64,000 bases of DNA from CAYYIS01 sp964470965 (GCA_964470965.1 CAYYIS010000028.1:1-64000); one strand, 5' to 3'. Counted from the first letter of the stretch, positions 34,053 through 43,940 are shown. The notes: generated by a model not told the origin, from the sequence alone. Numbers and translations are program-made.

Positions 34053-36746
34053 TTACATGGAAACACCGAGCAGCCCGCGTGTCACCTGGAAGTCCATATT
34101 CCGCTGGGCTACCTGCTTCGGAATATACCGGCGGGAGGCTACGGAGGCTACGGTCTTCAGAATCTGTTCCACGGTAAGGTCCAGGGGCAGGTCCAAATCG
34201 TCCTTATATGTATCCGGTCCTGCCTGTATCAGCGGCACCATGGGATGGCCCTGCATGGGGTGATCCGGAGTGACGGCAAACATCTGTTCGACACCGGTGG
34301 CACCCAGGCCGGTTAGCGTTTCCACCCAGTGATCGGTCTGGGCCTCCATGATGTGGAATCCGGCTTCGGCGGCAGATTGTCCGTAGGAGAGGGTAGGTAT
34401 CGGTGCCGAATGCACCAGACCATCCCGGTAGGCAGGCCTGGTCAATATCTCCGCATTATCCGGAACGACGACGGTCCCGCCCGCCGCTACCACCTCCAGC
34501 GTCGCCTGCGCGAGGGCGTCGGCCGTGGATTCGGGCACCGGGCCGGCCGTGAGTAATCCCAGACGCACTGCTGAGAGGCCTCCCTCTGCGAGCGGTGGCC
34601 TTGCGAGGCCGGCTAGCGTCACCGAGAACCAGTCCTCGATCAGAGCCATGACCCGGTCTATGCCGCCGTCGAGCTGCACGCTGGCCCATCCGAACCGATC
34701 GATATCCACACCCCTATTGCGGAGTTGATCCCGGTAAAAATCGTTGTGGGTGCGCTCGCAGCCGTGTTCGAGAAGCAATCCGCAGACCACCAGAGGATGG
34801 GTCAGATAGCCCATCATGGTACGCGTATACAGCTCTTCGGACGGACCGCCCGAAGCACCGCAGCCTTCGGTGTGGGTCAGTGATATGAAACGGGAGAGTC
34901 CATGGTTGCTTCCGAGATCCGAACCGTTCAACCGTTCCGCCGCCATGCGGGCAATCTGTCCAGAGCACAGGCTGGTGGGAAGAATCAACCCTATGCGATC
35001 GGTGGTGGTATGATCACCGATCTGCCAAACCGGGATCGGGATAGAGCGTTCGAGCGACGCGGAAGGTTTTTTCGGGTTAATCTGCAGAGGCTTGCCCGAC
35101 GGTGCTTGGGCGTTCAACAGTTTCTGCAGATGGCTGTCATTCGTCTGCCGCCAGTCGCGCCAGATAGACACCTGGGCGTGTCCGGCCCGTTCACCGCATG
35201 TGGGCTCTCCCGAGGCGGTGCGCAGCGTCAGATCCAGCATCTGTTGTCCCAACGCATCCATAGACGTCCCGTCCAGGTAGGCACCGGCATTGACGTCCAT
35301 ATCTTCAGACAACAGTTCATACCGTTTCGTGGTAGTGATGATTTTTATGGTCGGCACGAACGGAAAATTGGTGATGGAGCCATTGCCGGTTATGAAAAAG
35401 ATCAGGTTCCCGCCTGAAGCGACTTGACCGGCGATGCTTTCCAGGTCGTTGCCGGGGCTGTCCATGAAGTGGTAGCCGGGCTGCCGCATCCGTTCGCTGT
35501 ACTCGATGGCATAGTCCAACCGCACATCCGGATGGCGTTTGCGAGCGGCGCCGATAGATTTCAGTACGATGTTGTAGATACCGCGGAACTTGTTACCGCC
35601 CGACGGATTGGCGTCCACTGTCTGACCGTGCCAGGCTGTACGTTCCTTGAACCGCTCTATCATGTCCAGGTACCTCCTGGCGGTTTCCATATCCCGCACG
35701 TTCTGGAGCACATACGGCTCGGCGCCGATCAACTCGTCCGTCTCGGCCAGATTGGCTGAACCGCCGGAACGGATAACCTCTCGCACCACCCAGGCGGCCA
35801 GTGGATTGCCGGAGATGCCGGAAAATGAATCGGAACCGCCACACTGCAGCACGATCTTGAGATGGGCAACCGAAGTCAATGTCCGCGGCGTCTGATCGAC
35901 CTCTTGGAGCCATTCGGAAATGATCCCTTCACCCCGTTCGAGATCCCGCTCGAATCCCTCCCGCAGCGTAAGAAACCGGTGCACCGTTTCAGTGATCGGA
36001 TACCCCTCCTCCTCCATATAATCCCGGAGCATCTCGTTCGTGATGGCCTCCGCCCCGTAATCCACCGCCAACACTGCGCCGACATTCGCATGGATGGCGA
36101 ATCCGGCCAGCGTCCGCAGCAGCAGATCCCGGTTGTTAGGTGTATGGCGGGTGCCGCCTTCCGTGTGCGTCACCGCCACGATCCGATCGATGTTGGTGTA
36201 ACCTAACGCCACCCCACGCATTCGTTCTTCCAGCCGCCTCGCATAGCCGGATGTTTGTGAGGTGGTACCCAGAATGATGATATTATTCCGGGTACCTACT
36301 CCGCGCTCGGGACTTCGATGGTACCCCTGAAACGTGGGTGGCGATTCGTAAAGTGCCACCTGTTCGCCCGAACTGAACGTATCCGGATCCAGATGGTAGC
36401 GCACCATTCGGTCCTTAAAATTGGGTGCGTCCGGCAGATCAAAATCCAGGGACCGCACGCTCAAGGCTTCGAGGATTTCCTGGTTACATACGTAATCCCC
36501 TGGCACCATATCCCGAATCGCTATGCCGAATGGCAGCCCCCATGACAGCACTGACTCTCCGGCGGTGATCGGCCGCACGGCGAACCGGTGTCCCTCCATG
36601 ATTGTATGGCTCACCGCAAACGTCCTGTCGTCGGTCGTAATTCGGGTCCCTGCCTCGAGCCTGCGGGTAGCAATGGCCACATTGTCCACCGGCTCGGGGA
36701 ACCGGCCGATCTCGCTGAAATGAAATGATGGGGAAAGAGGTTTCAA
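34053..36746 (-). CDS. Altronate dehydratase-like protein with duplicated core
   Basis: Protein of 897 aa, against about 500 aa for UxaA. It has an N-terminal SAF domain (about 15-95), a first UxaA core (about 140-535) and a second, diverged copy (about 565-897). Core 1 keeps the second-half motifs: CGGSDSFSG at 302-310, NPSGGNK at 380-386 and the FFITGNGSITNFPFVP segment. It has lost the first cysteine motif, with THTEGG at 193-198 and YGAE at 230-233. Core 2 keeps these as THTEGCG at 624-630 and HGCE at 661-664, but has lost CGGSD (TAGPVPES instead). UxaA-type enzymes dehydrate sugar acids such as altronate using a metal centre. The fold assignment is firm; the reaction here is uncertain. 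It heads a tight minus-strand operon, 21 bp from the M14 gene. Confidence 0.85.
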   Translation of the reverse strand: MKPLSPSFHFSEIGRFPEPVDNVAIATRRLEAGTRITTDDRTFAVSHTIMEGHRFAVRPITAGESVLSWGLPFGIAIRDMVPGDYVCNQEILEALSVRSLDFDLPDAPNFKDRMVRYHLDPDTFSSGEQVALYESPPTFQGYHRSPERGVGTRNNIIILGTTSQTSGYARRLEERMRGVALGYTNIDRIVAVTHTEGGTRHTPNNRDLLLRTLAGFAIHANVGAVLAVDYGAEAITNEMLRDYMEEEGYPITETVHRFLTLREGFERDLERGEGIISEWLQEVDQTPRTLTSVAHLKIVLQCGGSDSFSGISGNPLAAWVVREVIRSGGSANLAETDELIGAEPYVLQNVRDMETARRYLDMIERFKERTAWHGQTVDANPSGGNKFRGIYNIVLKSIGAARKRHPDVRLDYAIEYSERMRQPGYHFMDSPGNDLESIAGQVASGGNLIFFITGNGSITNFPFVPTIKIITTTKRYELLSEDMDVNAGAYLDGTSMDALGQQMLDLTLRTASGEPTCGERAGHAQVSIWRDWRQTNDSHLQKLLNAQAPSGKPLQINPKKPSASLERSIPIPVWQIGDHTTTDRIGLILPTSLCSGQIARMAAERLNGSDLGSNHGLSRFISLTHTEGCGASGGPSEELYTRTMMGYLTHPLVVCGLLLEHGCERTHNDFYRDQLRNRGVDIDRFGWASVQLDGGIDRVMALIEDWFSVTLAGLARPPLAEGGLSAVRLGLLTAGPVPESTADALAQATLEVVAAGGTVVVPDNAEILTRPAYRDGLVHSAPIPTLSYGQSAAEAGFHIMEAQTDHWVETLTGLGATGVEQMFAVTPDHPMQGHPMVPLIQAGPDTYKDDLDLPLDLTVEQILKTVASVASRRYIPKQVAQRNMDFQVTRGLLGVSM

Positions 36747-37187
36747 AATGATTCCTTAATTTTCCTGCCACGGTACAGATGATGGAGCCGTGAAGATATG
36801 GAGATCGGATTTGAAGAGCAAGGGAATAAGTGGAGTGTATGAATACATCTTAATATCTCGTTTATATCTCGAAAAATCACATGTGAAATATTGAATTTAA
36901 ATATAGAATTCATCACTGACAGGGGGGGGTGAAGGTTGGCTTTTATCAAGACCGATAAAAGCCGGCCGGGAGAATTTCTTAAGTTTTACGGTCAAGGGAT
37001 GAACATCAGCAATCGCTGTTCCGGTTCCGGCATGTACACTTCTTACGGATATCCGCTACAACATGCAGACGCCATAGGTCTCTGCTTAGTCAAAAACACG
37101 CTACCTATCGTACTCAGTGTGGGACGTGAACGGAGTATTATTCCTGTTGTCAGTTGAAGGACGGTGACGTTGCTCTTGATCCGTCAA
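36747..37187. other. 440-bp intergenic region between nhaC and the dehydratase operon
   Basis: A+T-rich DNA upstream of the dehydratase operon, with one perfect inverted repeat (listed separately) and a run of eight G at 36922-36929. A 73-codon frame at 36936-37157 begins at TTG inside that repeat and shows no protein-like features, so it is not called. Confidence 0.45.
36938..36963. repeat. Perfect 10-bp inverted repeat, possible operator
   Basis: GGCTTTTATC and its exact complement are separated by AAGACC, about 190 bp upstream of the dehydratase gene start. A T-run is absent, so an operator is likelier than a terminator. Hexamer-spaced palindromes of this kind suit dimeric repressors of sugar-acid operons, but no regulator gene is adjacent. 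Confidence 0.35.
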
Positions 37188-38651
37188 TCAGCGCCTCAAT
37201 ATCCTTTCGTCCACCTCTATTACCTTCTCCGACTCCATTGCCAGACCGAACCTGAAAAACTTGCCTCCATATCCGTAAACGAGAGCAAAGAAGATGCCGC
37301 TGTAGCAGAACACGGCCCAGGGGGCATAGTCGAGTGTGGGGACGCCCAGAGTAGTGGCCATGTAAATGCCGGAGACGGTCCAGGGCATCAGGCATTCGAA
37401 GATAGAAACGGAGTCCTCCAGCGTACGGGACATATTCTGCATCTTGAGGCGGCGCGCCCGGTAAGCATCCCGGAACAGGTCGGCGACGATCAGCATGGTC
37501 ACGGACCCGTTGCTGGTGGCAGCGACCAGTGTGATGCCGGCGAGGATTGTAGATAGGATGATGCTGCCTATGGATCGGGCTGCTTTGAGGAGTGCGCCCA
37601 CGATGACACCCAGCGCACCAGAGACGTCGAGCGCCGCGCCGAAGAAGAACGCGCAGATGACGAAGAGGATGGTATTTAGCATGGAATACATGCCCCCGCG
37701 GTTCAGAAGCGCGGGGATGTCCGAGATCACCGACTCAAGATCGAACTGAGGTGCGTTGATCATGGTCACGTGAAATCCTTCAGTCGCTGAAATAAACGCC
37801 TGCTGTATCGTGAAATTCTGAACCGTGACCGACAGCACCATGGCGGTGATGGACGCAGCCAGCATAACCAGAAGCGTCGGTTTCTTGGTGATGGAGCCGT
37901 ATACAACGATAACCGGTGGTAGCAAGAGCAACCAATTCCAGGAGAAGGCGGCGTCCAGAGCGGAGAGGATCAGCGGCACATTTTCCGACGCGCCAGCGCC
38001 GGACGGGTCGGAAAAAATGCCAATGGTGAGATAGACTATAACACACACGCCGAACGAAGGAAAGGAGGTGTAGGTCATGTGTCTGATATGCGTATAGAGC
38101 GGCGCACCGGACGCGATGGAGGCCATATTGGTGGTATCTGACAGAGGGGACATCTTATCGCCGAAATAAGCACCGGAGATCACTGCACCCGCTGTGATAG
38201 GTAAGGAAAATCCCAAGCCGGCCGCCACGCCCATAAGCGCCACGCCAATCGTGCCGGCAGCGCCGAAAGAGGTGCCGGTGCTCGATGAGATGACCAGTGT
38301 GACCAGAAACGCTGTAATGTAAAGGTAGACTGGATCGATGAGAATGAGTCCGTAGTATACCATCATTGGAATCGTCCCGCTGATGACCCAGGTGCCGATC
38401 AGGAGTCCAACCGCTATCAGAATCAAGGCCGCGGGAAGCGCCTGCACCAGCTTCTCAGCCATAGAGCGCTGGATCTCGTCCCAGGTGTGTCCCATCCGTA
38501 CCGCGACCACCCCGGCTACGATGGCCGAGGCGATGATTATGAGCTCAATCTTTACGCCATACAGCCCGTATCCCACGAGAACGAAGGCAAACATGGCTAT
38601 CAGGGGCAGCAGCGAAGCAACCATACCCGGTGTTTGAATTGTTTTCGACAT
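37188..38651 (-). CDS. nhaC: NhaC-family Na+/H+ antiporter
   Basis: Membrane protein of 487 aa with about twelve hydrophobic helices. Family-typical stretches are TGTSFGAAGTIGVALMGVAAG and ISGAYFGDKMSPLSDTTN, the latter carrying conserved charged residues in the NhaC translocation region. It would exchange sodium for protons, or organic anions in some relatives such as malate-lactate antiporters. ATG 38651 is preferred; the in-frame GTG at 38684 has no ribosome-binding site. The gene stands alone. Confidence 0.9.
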   Translation of the reverse strand: MSKTIQTPGMVASLLPLIAMFAFVLVGYGLYGVKIELIIIASAIVAGVVAVRMGHTWDEIQRSMAEKLVQALPAALILIAVGLLIGTWVISGTIPMMVYYGLILIDPVYLYITAFLVTLVISSSTGTSFGAAGTIGVALMGVAAGLGFSLPITAGAVISGAYFGDKMSPLSDTTNMASIASGAPLYTHIRHMTYTSFPSFGVCVIVYLTIGIFSDPSGAGASENVPLILSALDAAFSWNWLLLLPPVIVVYGSITKKPTLLVMLAASITAMVLSVTVQNFTIQQAFISATEGFHVTMINAPQFDLESVISDIPALLNRGGMYSMLNTILFVICAFFFGAALDVSGALGVIVGALLKAARSIGSIILSTILAGITLVAATSNGSVTMLIVADLFRDAYRARRLKMQNMSRTLEDSVSIFECLMPWTVSGIYMATTLGVPTLDYAPWAVFCYSGIFFALVYGYGGKFFRFGLAMESEKVIEVDERILRR

Positions 38652-38919
38652 GGAGACAAATAACGCTATCTGGGCATGATTCACAAGAGGTTTGTTGACG
38701 GATTATTATGATAGAAGGAATGTCCTGAAACAACCAGTGGACTTCGTTTGATACAGGGCGCCAAAATCTAAACCTCATTTATCAGGATTATCCTAAAAAT
38801 AAAAACGCCGATTGTACGATCATGCAATCTGCCAATCCCAATAATCTCCATTGACGTCGCTGTATCCGAACATAAATTACCAGTAACACAGCGGCAATAA
38901 CCCATCAATGGAGGTACCC

Positions 38920-40515
38920 ATGCTCGTCGGTTATGTCAGCGATGAACGCTACGTTTCTATCCCCGATGTCCCAATGGAATTCGAGGACGCGGACGGCAAT
39001 TCCATTGAAGCCCATTCCCGGGCTACCGGTGCGGTGTATGCAGAGGTGACGGCAGGGACGGAGTACCGGGTCACGCTCGCCTGTCCGGGGTATGGCTTCA
39101 AAAGCATCTACATGACACCGAAGGAGCGAAGCCCATACCACTTCCGGCTACTCACGGACTGCCTTCTGGGTTACATGTGGCCCAAGTGGGTCAAAGCTGG
39201 TCAGAAATCCGAATTTCGCGTCCATGCGGTCGAGCCGTACAAGCTCGAACTGTGGCGTTACGGGTGGAACAAGGAATTCATTAAAACGGTGGGTTGGTAT
39301 GATGAACACGGTCCCCGCGCCACCATGCAGATTACGCCTGACGGTGACTACACGCAGACCGGGGTTCAGTGGAACAAACAAGGTTTTACCAACCCCCATC
39401 ATTTCCAATATCTGGAAGCGCCTGAGAGAACAGGGCTCTACTATCTGCATGCAAAGGGAGAATCCGGCAGTTTTTTCTCGTTCCCGTGGATTGTAGCGCC
39501 GGAAGAACCACAGGCACAGATCGCGGTGCTTGCGTCAAACATCAATTGGAATGCCTACAACAACTTTGGCGGACGCAGTAATTATATCCACCCGGATGAA
39601 TGCCCGCCAAAGCCTACCGTAAACGCCCGCTACGATCTGAAACGGTATACCGACCCCAATCATCGCAACTACGATGCGGAGGAATACGCCCCCCTGTCGT
39701 TCGATCGGCCGGAACCGATCAATTTCATTCCAGAGGATGATAAGGTGACCGACCCCATAGAAGGACGCGCCGGATGTCATATCGCACCGGCGGAGTGGCG
39801 GTTCCTAGGATGGATGGAGCGGGAAGGGATCGCCTACGATCTGTATGCCGAAACACAGTTCCATTCCGGCATACTTGATCTGGACGCTTATAGTATCCTC
39901 ATCATCACCACTCATCCGGAATACTGGTCGAAGCATATGTACTACACCCTCAAGACCTGGGTCTTCGACCGGGGCGGGCGCCTCATGTACCTGGGCGGCA
40001 ACGGTCTGAACTGCGAAGTGGAATTCCTCGATGAGTATACCATGAAAGTCAAGAACGGAGCCCCGAAGACGCTGGATCAACCCGGAGAAAACATCGAGAG
40101 CCGGTTCCACATCTACAATGAATCGGAAGCCAATCTGCTGGGGGTAGCGTTCACCGGTACCGGCATCATGACGAGCGCGCCGTATCGGGTGATCGACGCG
40201 GACCACTGGGTATTCTCGGGCTCCGGCGTAAAAAACGGCGATATCTTCGGCGAGGCCTGCCTGCACATGAGGGTGCCGGGTGGCGCCTCGGGCCATGAAA
40301 CAGACAAGATTACCCCTAGCTCTCCGGAAAATGTCGAACTGGTAGCCAAAGGTACCAACATCGACAATGGAGGAGGCGAGATCGTGGTCCACGAGCCGGG
40401 CAACGGCGGGATGGTCTTTTCGGTGGGTTCCATCACGTATCCCTCGTCAATCCTAGTAGACGATGTAGTATCACGGATTACGGCGAATGTAATCACGCGG
40501 TATTTGACAGATTAG
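38920..40515 (+). CDS. N,N-dimethylformamidase large-subunit-like protein
   Basis: Protein of 531 aa. After an N-terminal beta domain (about 1-95) it matches the catalytic region of DMFase large subunits: the NWNAYNNFGGRSNYI segment, THPEYWSKHMYYTLKTWV, DRGGRLMYLGGNGLN, and near the end GGEIVVHEPGNGGMVFSVGS. Characterised DMFases are iron amidohydrolases that cleave N-substituted formamides; most genomic relatives have unknown substrates. ATG 38920 is chosen because GGAGG lies 5 bp upstream; that motif overlaps the earlier in-frame ATG at 38908. No small-subunit gene is adjacent. Confidence 0.82.
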   Translation: MLVGYVSDERYVSIPDVPMEFEDADGNSIEAHSRATGAVYAEVTAGTEYRVTLACPGYGFKSIYMTPKERSPYHFRLLTDCLLGYMWPKWVKAGQKSEFRVHAVEPYKLELWRYGWNKEFIKTVGWYDEHGPRATMQITPDGDYTQTGVQWNKQGFTNPHHFQYLEAPERTGLYYLHAKGESGSFFSFPWIVAPEEPQAQIAVLASNINWNAYNNFGGRSNYIHPDECPPKPTVNARYDLKRYTDPNHRNYDAEEYAPLSFDRPEPINFIPEDDKVTDPIEGRAGCHIAPAEWRFLGWMEREGIAYDLYAETQFHSGILDLDAYSILIITTHPEYWSKHMYYTLKTWVFDRGGRLMYLGGNGLNCEVEFLDEYTMKVKNGAPKTLDQPGENIESRFHIYNESEANLLGVAFTGTGIMTSAPYRVIDADHWVFSGSGVKNGDIFGEACLHMRVPGGASGHETDKITPSSPENVELVAKGTNIDNGGGEIVVHEPGNGGMVFSVGSITYPSSILVDDVVSRITANVITRYLTD

Positions 40516-40523
40516 AGTCTGGA

Positions 40524-41465
40524 TTACAACTTCCGCAGGCGCATTTGGTCCACCACGTGGTTGGTGCCCTTTTCGATGATGAGGTCCGCGCGGTCGCAAG
40601 TCGGTTGGATGTTTTCGCGGAGATTGACACCGTTGATGTCCCTCCATATGTTTTTTCCTATATCGACTGCACCTTCGACGGTAAGCCCCGCATAGTGGTG
40701 AAAATAGGATTTCGGATTCTGAAAAGCGGTTTCACGCAGACGAAGAAATCGGTCCACATACCACTGTTCCAGGTCGTGTTCTTCGGCGTTGACGTAGATT
40801 GCGAAGTCGATGAAATCCGAGATAAACGTGCGGTCGCCATCACGATCGGCCTGCAGGATATTAAGTCCTTCCAGTATCATGATATCGGGCTGATCGACCG
40901 TCTGCATTCTGTCGGGAATGATGTCGTAAGACAGGTGCGAGTACAACGGTCCATTCACCGGTGAACGTCCCGACTTCACATCCGACACAAACCGCACCAG
41001 GCGTCTGACATCGTAGCTCTCCGGAAACCCTTTTCGGTGCATGATACCGCGTGTCTCAAGATTCTGATTGGGAAACAGAAAGCCATCGGTCGTGACCAGG
41101 TCCACTCTGGGATGATCCGGCCATCGACAAAGTAACGCTTGCAGAATACGGGCAGTGGTGCTCTTGCCGACCGCCACAGAGCCCGCGATACCGATCACAT
41201 ACGGGACCTTGGCCGCCGGCTGTCCGAGGAACGTGTCCATCACCTGATACAGATTCTGTGCCGCCGACACATGCAGATTGAGCAAGCGGGATAACGGCAG
41301 GTAGACCTCCGCCACCTCAACCAGCGACACTTCTTCGTTTATACCGCGTAACTCGGCTAGATCCGCTTCGGTCAGCGTCAACGGCGTAGAGGCACGCAGA
41401 GCGGCCCATTCGTCACGGGAGAACTGGACGTAAGGGGAGCTGATGGTATCATGAGATTCTGCCAT
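40524..41465 (-). CDS. coaA: Type I pantothenate kinase
   Basis: Protein of 313 aa, the normal CoaA length. It catalyses the first step of coenzyme A synthesis. Recognisable features are the N-terminal YVQFSRDEWAALR, the P-loop GIAGSVAVGKSTT (near residues 94-106), VTTDGFLFPN, RKGFPESYD, YSHLSYDI, ILEGLNILQ and the C-terminal NLRENIQPT region. It is probably cotranscribed with the upstream enolase-superfamily gene, 21 bp away on the same strand. Confidence 0.96.
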   Translation of the reverse strand: MAESHDTISSPYVQFSRDEWAALRASTPLTLTEADLAELRGINEEVSLVEVAEVYLPLSRLLNLHVSAAQNLYQVMDTFLGQPAAKVPYVIGIAGSVAVGKSTTARILQALLCRWPDHPRVDLVTTDGFLFPNQNLETRGIMHRKGFPESYDVRRLVRFVSDVKSGRSPVNGPLYSHLSYDIIPDRMQTVDQPDIMILEGLNILQADRDGDRTFISDFIDFAIYVNAEEHDLEQWYVDRFLRLRETAFQNPKSYFHHYAGLTVEGAVDIGKNIWRDINGVNLRENIQPTCDRADLIIEKGTNHVVDQMRLRKL

Positions 41466-41486
41466 CCGACGTTGGTTCCCCTTTCT

Positions 41487-42611
41487 TTATGCTAAAACCG
41501 CCTTCGCCACTGTTTGTCGTTCCAGCCGTTCAGGTACCGGCTCTGCACCGACGCCCGGCTGATCGGAGAGCGTCATCTCGGACGGGCCGGAAAGGGTTAT
41601 TTCCGGTTGGGAAAGGTCTTCTGTGTAGAATCGGGAACTGGGAAAGACATCCGACGGATATTTCATGCCGGGCAAGGTAGCTAGTGCCTGACAGATCGAA
41701 GCGCCGACGGCGGACTCCAGCATACCGCCTGTCCAGCACGGAACACCCGCGTCCTCGCAGATGTGGTGAATCGCGAGAGCTTGCGTGATACCGCCTACCC
41801 TGCTCGGTTTTATGTTCACCCACCGGCAGGCGCCGATTTTCAAAGCACGACGGGTTTTGGCGGTTGAGGTGATGCTTTCGTCCAGGCACACCGGCGTCTC
41901 TATCTGACGTTGCAGGTCCGCGTGATCCACCAAATCGTCGTGCATAAGAGGCTGCTCGATCATGGCAAGGTTGTACTGGTCCAGCTTTTTAAACATATCC
42001 AGGTCATCCAGAGAGTATCCGCTGTTGCAGTCGATATGAAAAACCTGGGTGGGAAACGCAGAGCGAACCGCCGCTATCATGTCCAGATCCCAACCGGGAC
42101 AGTATTTGAGTTTGACCCTTTTAAAACCGTCCGCTATCGCTTGTTCGATGTTTGCCAGAAGCATGTCTATACTGTCTTGGACTCCGAAATCCGCACCTAC
42201 TTCTATCACATTGCCTTTGCCGCCGATGAGCTTCCAAAGGGGCTGCCCCAGCTTTCGGGCGTGAAGATCCCACCAGGCGGTGTCGAGGCCCCCTTTGGCG
42301 AAATAGTTGCCTTTCACCCACGGAAACTGCCGGTGCAGCGCTTCGCCTGTTGGGACGTCCTTGTCGACCACCTGCGGCGCAAGCACATCCCGGATCATCC
42401 GATACACTCCTGCCGTGTACTCAGGACTGTATGCGGGTTTAGCAAGCGGCGTGGTCTCCCCCCAGCCGTAATCTTCCCCGGACCACATCCGCACCAGCAC
42501 ACTCTCTATCACCTCATCACTCCCGTAAGCGGTACGCCAGGGATAGATGAGCGGCATAGTCACATGAAATAGTTGAATTTTATCGATTTTCAATTTTAAT
42601 TCCCTAAACAT
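41487..42611 (-). CDS. Enolase-superfamily o-succinylbenzoate synthase / N-acylamino acid racemase
   Basis: Protein of up to 374 aa of the MenC/NSAR group. The K-x-K pair is in VKLKYCPGWD, metal ligands are Asp in HIDCNSG, Glu in MIEQPL and Asp in CLDESI, and the second Lys is in NIKPSRVGG. The WTGGMLESAVG segment is characteristic of this group. Two starts are possible: ATG 42611, which overlaps the upstream gene by 16 bp, or TTG 42593, which has AGGGA 7 bp upstream and gives the family's usual N-terminus. No other menaquinone genes are near, so racemase or another activity is at least as likely as OSBS. Confidence 0.87.
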   Translation of the reverse strand: MFRELKLKIDKIQLFHVTMPLIYPWRTAYGSDEVIESVLVRMWSGEDYGWGETTPLAKPAYSPEYTAGVYRMIRDVLAPQVVDKDVPTGEALHRQFPWVKGNYFAKGGLDTAWWDLHARKLGQPLWKLIGGKGNVIEVGADFGVQDSIDMLLANIEQAIADGFKRVKLKYCPGWDLDMIAAVRSAFPTQVFHIDCNSGYSLDDLDMFKKLDQYNLAMIEQPLMHDDLVDHADLQRQIETPVCLDESITSTAKTRRALKIGACRWVNIKPSRVGGITQALAIHHICEDAGVPCWTGGMLESAVGASICQALATLPGMKYPSDVFPSSRFYTEDLSQPEITLSGPSEMTLSDQPGVGAEPVPERLERQTVAKAVLA

Positions 42612-43804
42612 TCCAGCAATTTTCCGGCGACGGCTTCGGCGAATTCCGGGTCATTGATGTTGCAGTTCATTTCAGTAACCGGTATACCATCACGGACATT
42701 ATTCATGATGCCGTCGAACAGGGCCCGGTCCGCTTCCGGCCACCAGTATTCGTTGTCCGGGCTGTCCAGGATCGAGACGCCCTTGCGCGGGAGAAAGAAC
42801 GACACCGGCCCACGCGACGCGTTTGCTTTGACCGCGAGGATTTTACCGAGCCGTGCGTTTTCTTCCACATCCGTGCGCATCAGTGTGATGTTCGGGTTCC
42901 ACACATGGAGTTTGCGATCCTTGAACCGCTCCGGAACGGTATCCGGCGCCCAGAAATTGACCATATCCAGACATCCGGGTGCGATCACCTGCGGGATGCC
43001 GGCCGCTGCCGCTGCTTCCAGGCGGGTTGGTCCGGCCGTCAATACACCGCCTACCAGCTCATCCGCCCATTCCGTGGTGGTGATATCGAGTACGCCCTTT
43101 ATAAGGCCCTCTGCAATGAGACTTTCCATGGTCTGCCCGCCGGTTCCGGTGCAGTGGAAAACTAGAACTTCATAGCCGTGGGACTCCATGATCGCCCGCG
43201 CTTGCTCCACTGCTTGGGTGGTGTTCCCGAACATAGTGGCAGCGATCAGGGGCTTTTCCTTGACGGGTTCAAGCTCGGTCTCCACCATACCCACGATGAC
43301 ACCGGCCGCGTTCGCGTAGACCTGCCGGCTGATCCGGTTGATGCCGGCTACGTCCACAACGGATGGAATCATAACAATGTCCTTGACGCCTACGTACGCG
43401 GTGGTATCGCCTGCCGCCACGGTGGATACCATCACTTTGGGAAACCCCATCGGGAGTGACCTCATGGCGCTTGTAGCCACCGCGGTACCGGCGGATCCAC
43501 CCATGCTGATGATACCGTCAATCGTACCGTTGTTGTGGACGATCTCAACGATTTCGGCAATTCCTTTGGCCATGGTGGTCATGGCCTCCCCCCGGTCGTT
43601 ACGCTCCTTAAGCGTCTCGATCGTGGTGCCGGCCGCTTCGGCCACGCGCTCGCGGGGCACATCCGCTTTAAATACGGGATCGCCTATCACGCCGGTGTCG
43701 ATCACAAACGTGCGGTGCCTCCGTCGCTCGATCTCACCCTTCAGGAATTTAAATTCCTCGCCCTTGGAGTCCAACGTTCCCACGATTGCTATCGTTTTGG
43801 CCAC
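42596..43804 (-). CDS. Tm-1-like/UPF0261 protein
   Basis: Protein of 402 aa. GTG 43804 is chosen because it gives the family's usual opening (AKTIAIVGTLDSKGEEF) and has GGGGTGA upstream; the frame is open to TTG 43831. Marked family stretches are ISMGGSAGTAVATSAMRSLP, KVMVSTVAAGDTTAYVG, FGNTTQAVEQAR, FHCTGTGGQTMESLIAEG and PQVIAPGCLDMVNFW. It resembles the N-terminal inhibitory domain of plant Tm-1 and ATP-binding bacterial homologues. The bacterial function is not known; genes of this type often sit with catabolic enzymes, here an MR/MenC-type gene overlapping downstream. Confidence 0.85.
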   Translation of the reverse strand: MAKTIAIVGTLDSKGEEFKFLKGEIERRRHRTFVIDTGVIGDPVFKADVPRERVAEAAGTTIETLKERNDRGEAMTTMAKGIAEIVEIVHNNGTIDGIISMGGSAGTAVATSAMRSLPMGFPKVMVSTVAAGDTTAYVGVKDIVMIPSVVDVAGINRISRQVYANAAGVIVGMVETELEPVKEKPLIAATMFGNTTQAVEQARAIMESHGYEVLVFHCTGTGGQTMESLIAEGLIKGVLDITTTEWADELVGGVLTAGPTRLEAAAAAGIPQVIAPGCLDMVNFWAPDTVPERFKDRKLHVWNPNITLMRTDVEENARLGKILAVKANASRGPVSFFLPRKGVSILDSPDNEYWWPEADRALFDGIMNNVRDGIPVTEMNCNINDPEFAEAVAGKLLECLGN

Positions 43805-43905
43805 AGAAATCACCCCGGTTCTGGTATTCAAATCGGACTTGAATAGATCCGCTGTAGTGAAACGCCGTAGGTCCTGTCTGTCAATAAAAATCTATGCCGG
43901 ATTTC

Positions 43906-43934
43906 TTGACGGATTTGTGGGTTGTTCTTATACT
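43906..43934 (+). promoter_or_regulatory. Near-consensus sigma-70 promoter for a leaderless gene
   Basis: TTGACG (43906-43911), a 17-bp spacer and TATACT (43929-43934) make five of six matches in each box. The predicted transcription start, about 7 bp after the -10 box, falls on the A of the ATG at 43941. Confidence 0.75.
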
Positions 43935-43940
43935 GCCGGT

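Noticed and set aside
36922..36929. Run of eight G as a phase-variation tract
   Set aside because: It is not inside a coding region or a recognised promoter, and single tracts of this length occur by chance.
43338..43940. Long open frame on the plus strand upstream of the zinc-ribbon gene
   Set aside because: It is antisense to the Tm-1-like gene; only the part from ATG 43941 has its own promoter and protein-like sequence.
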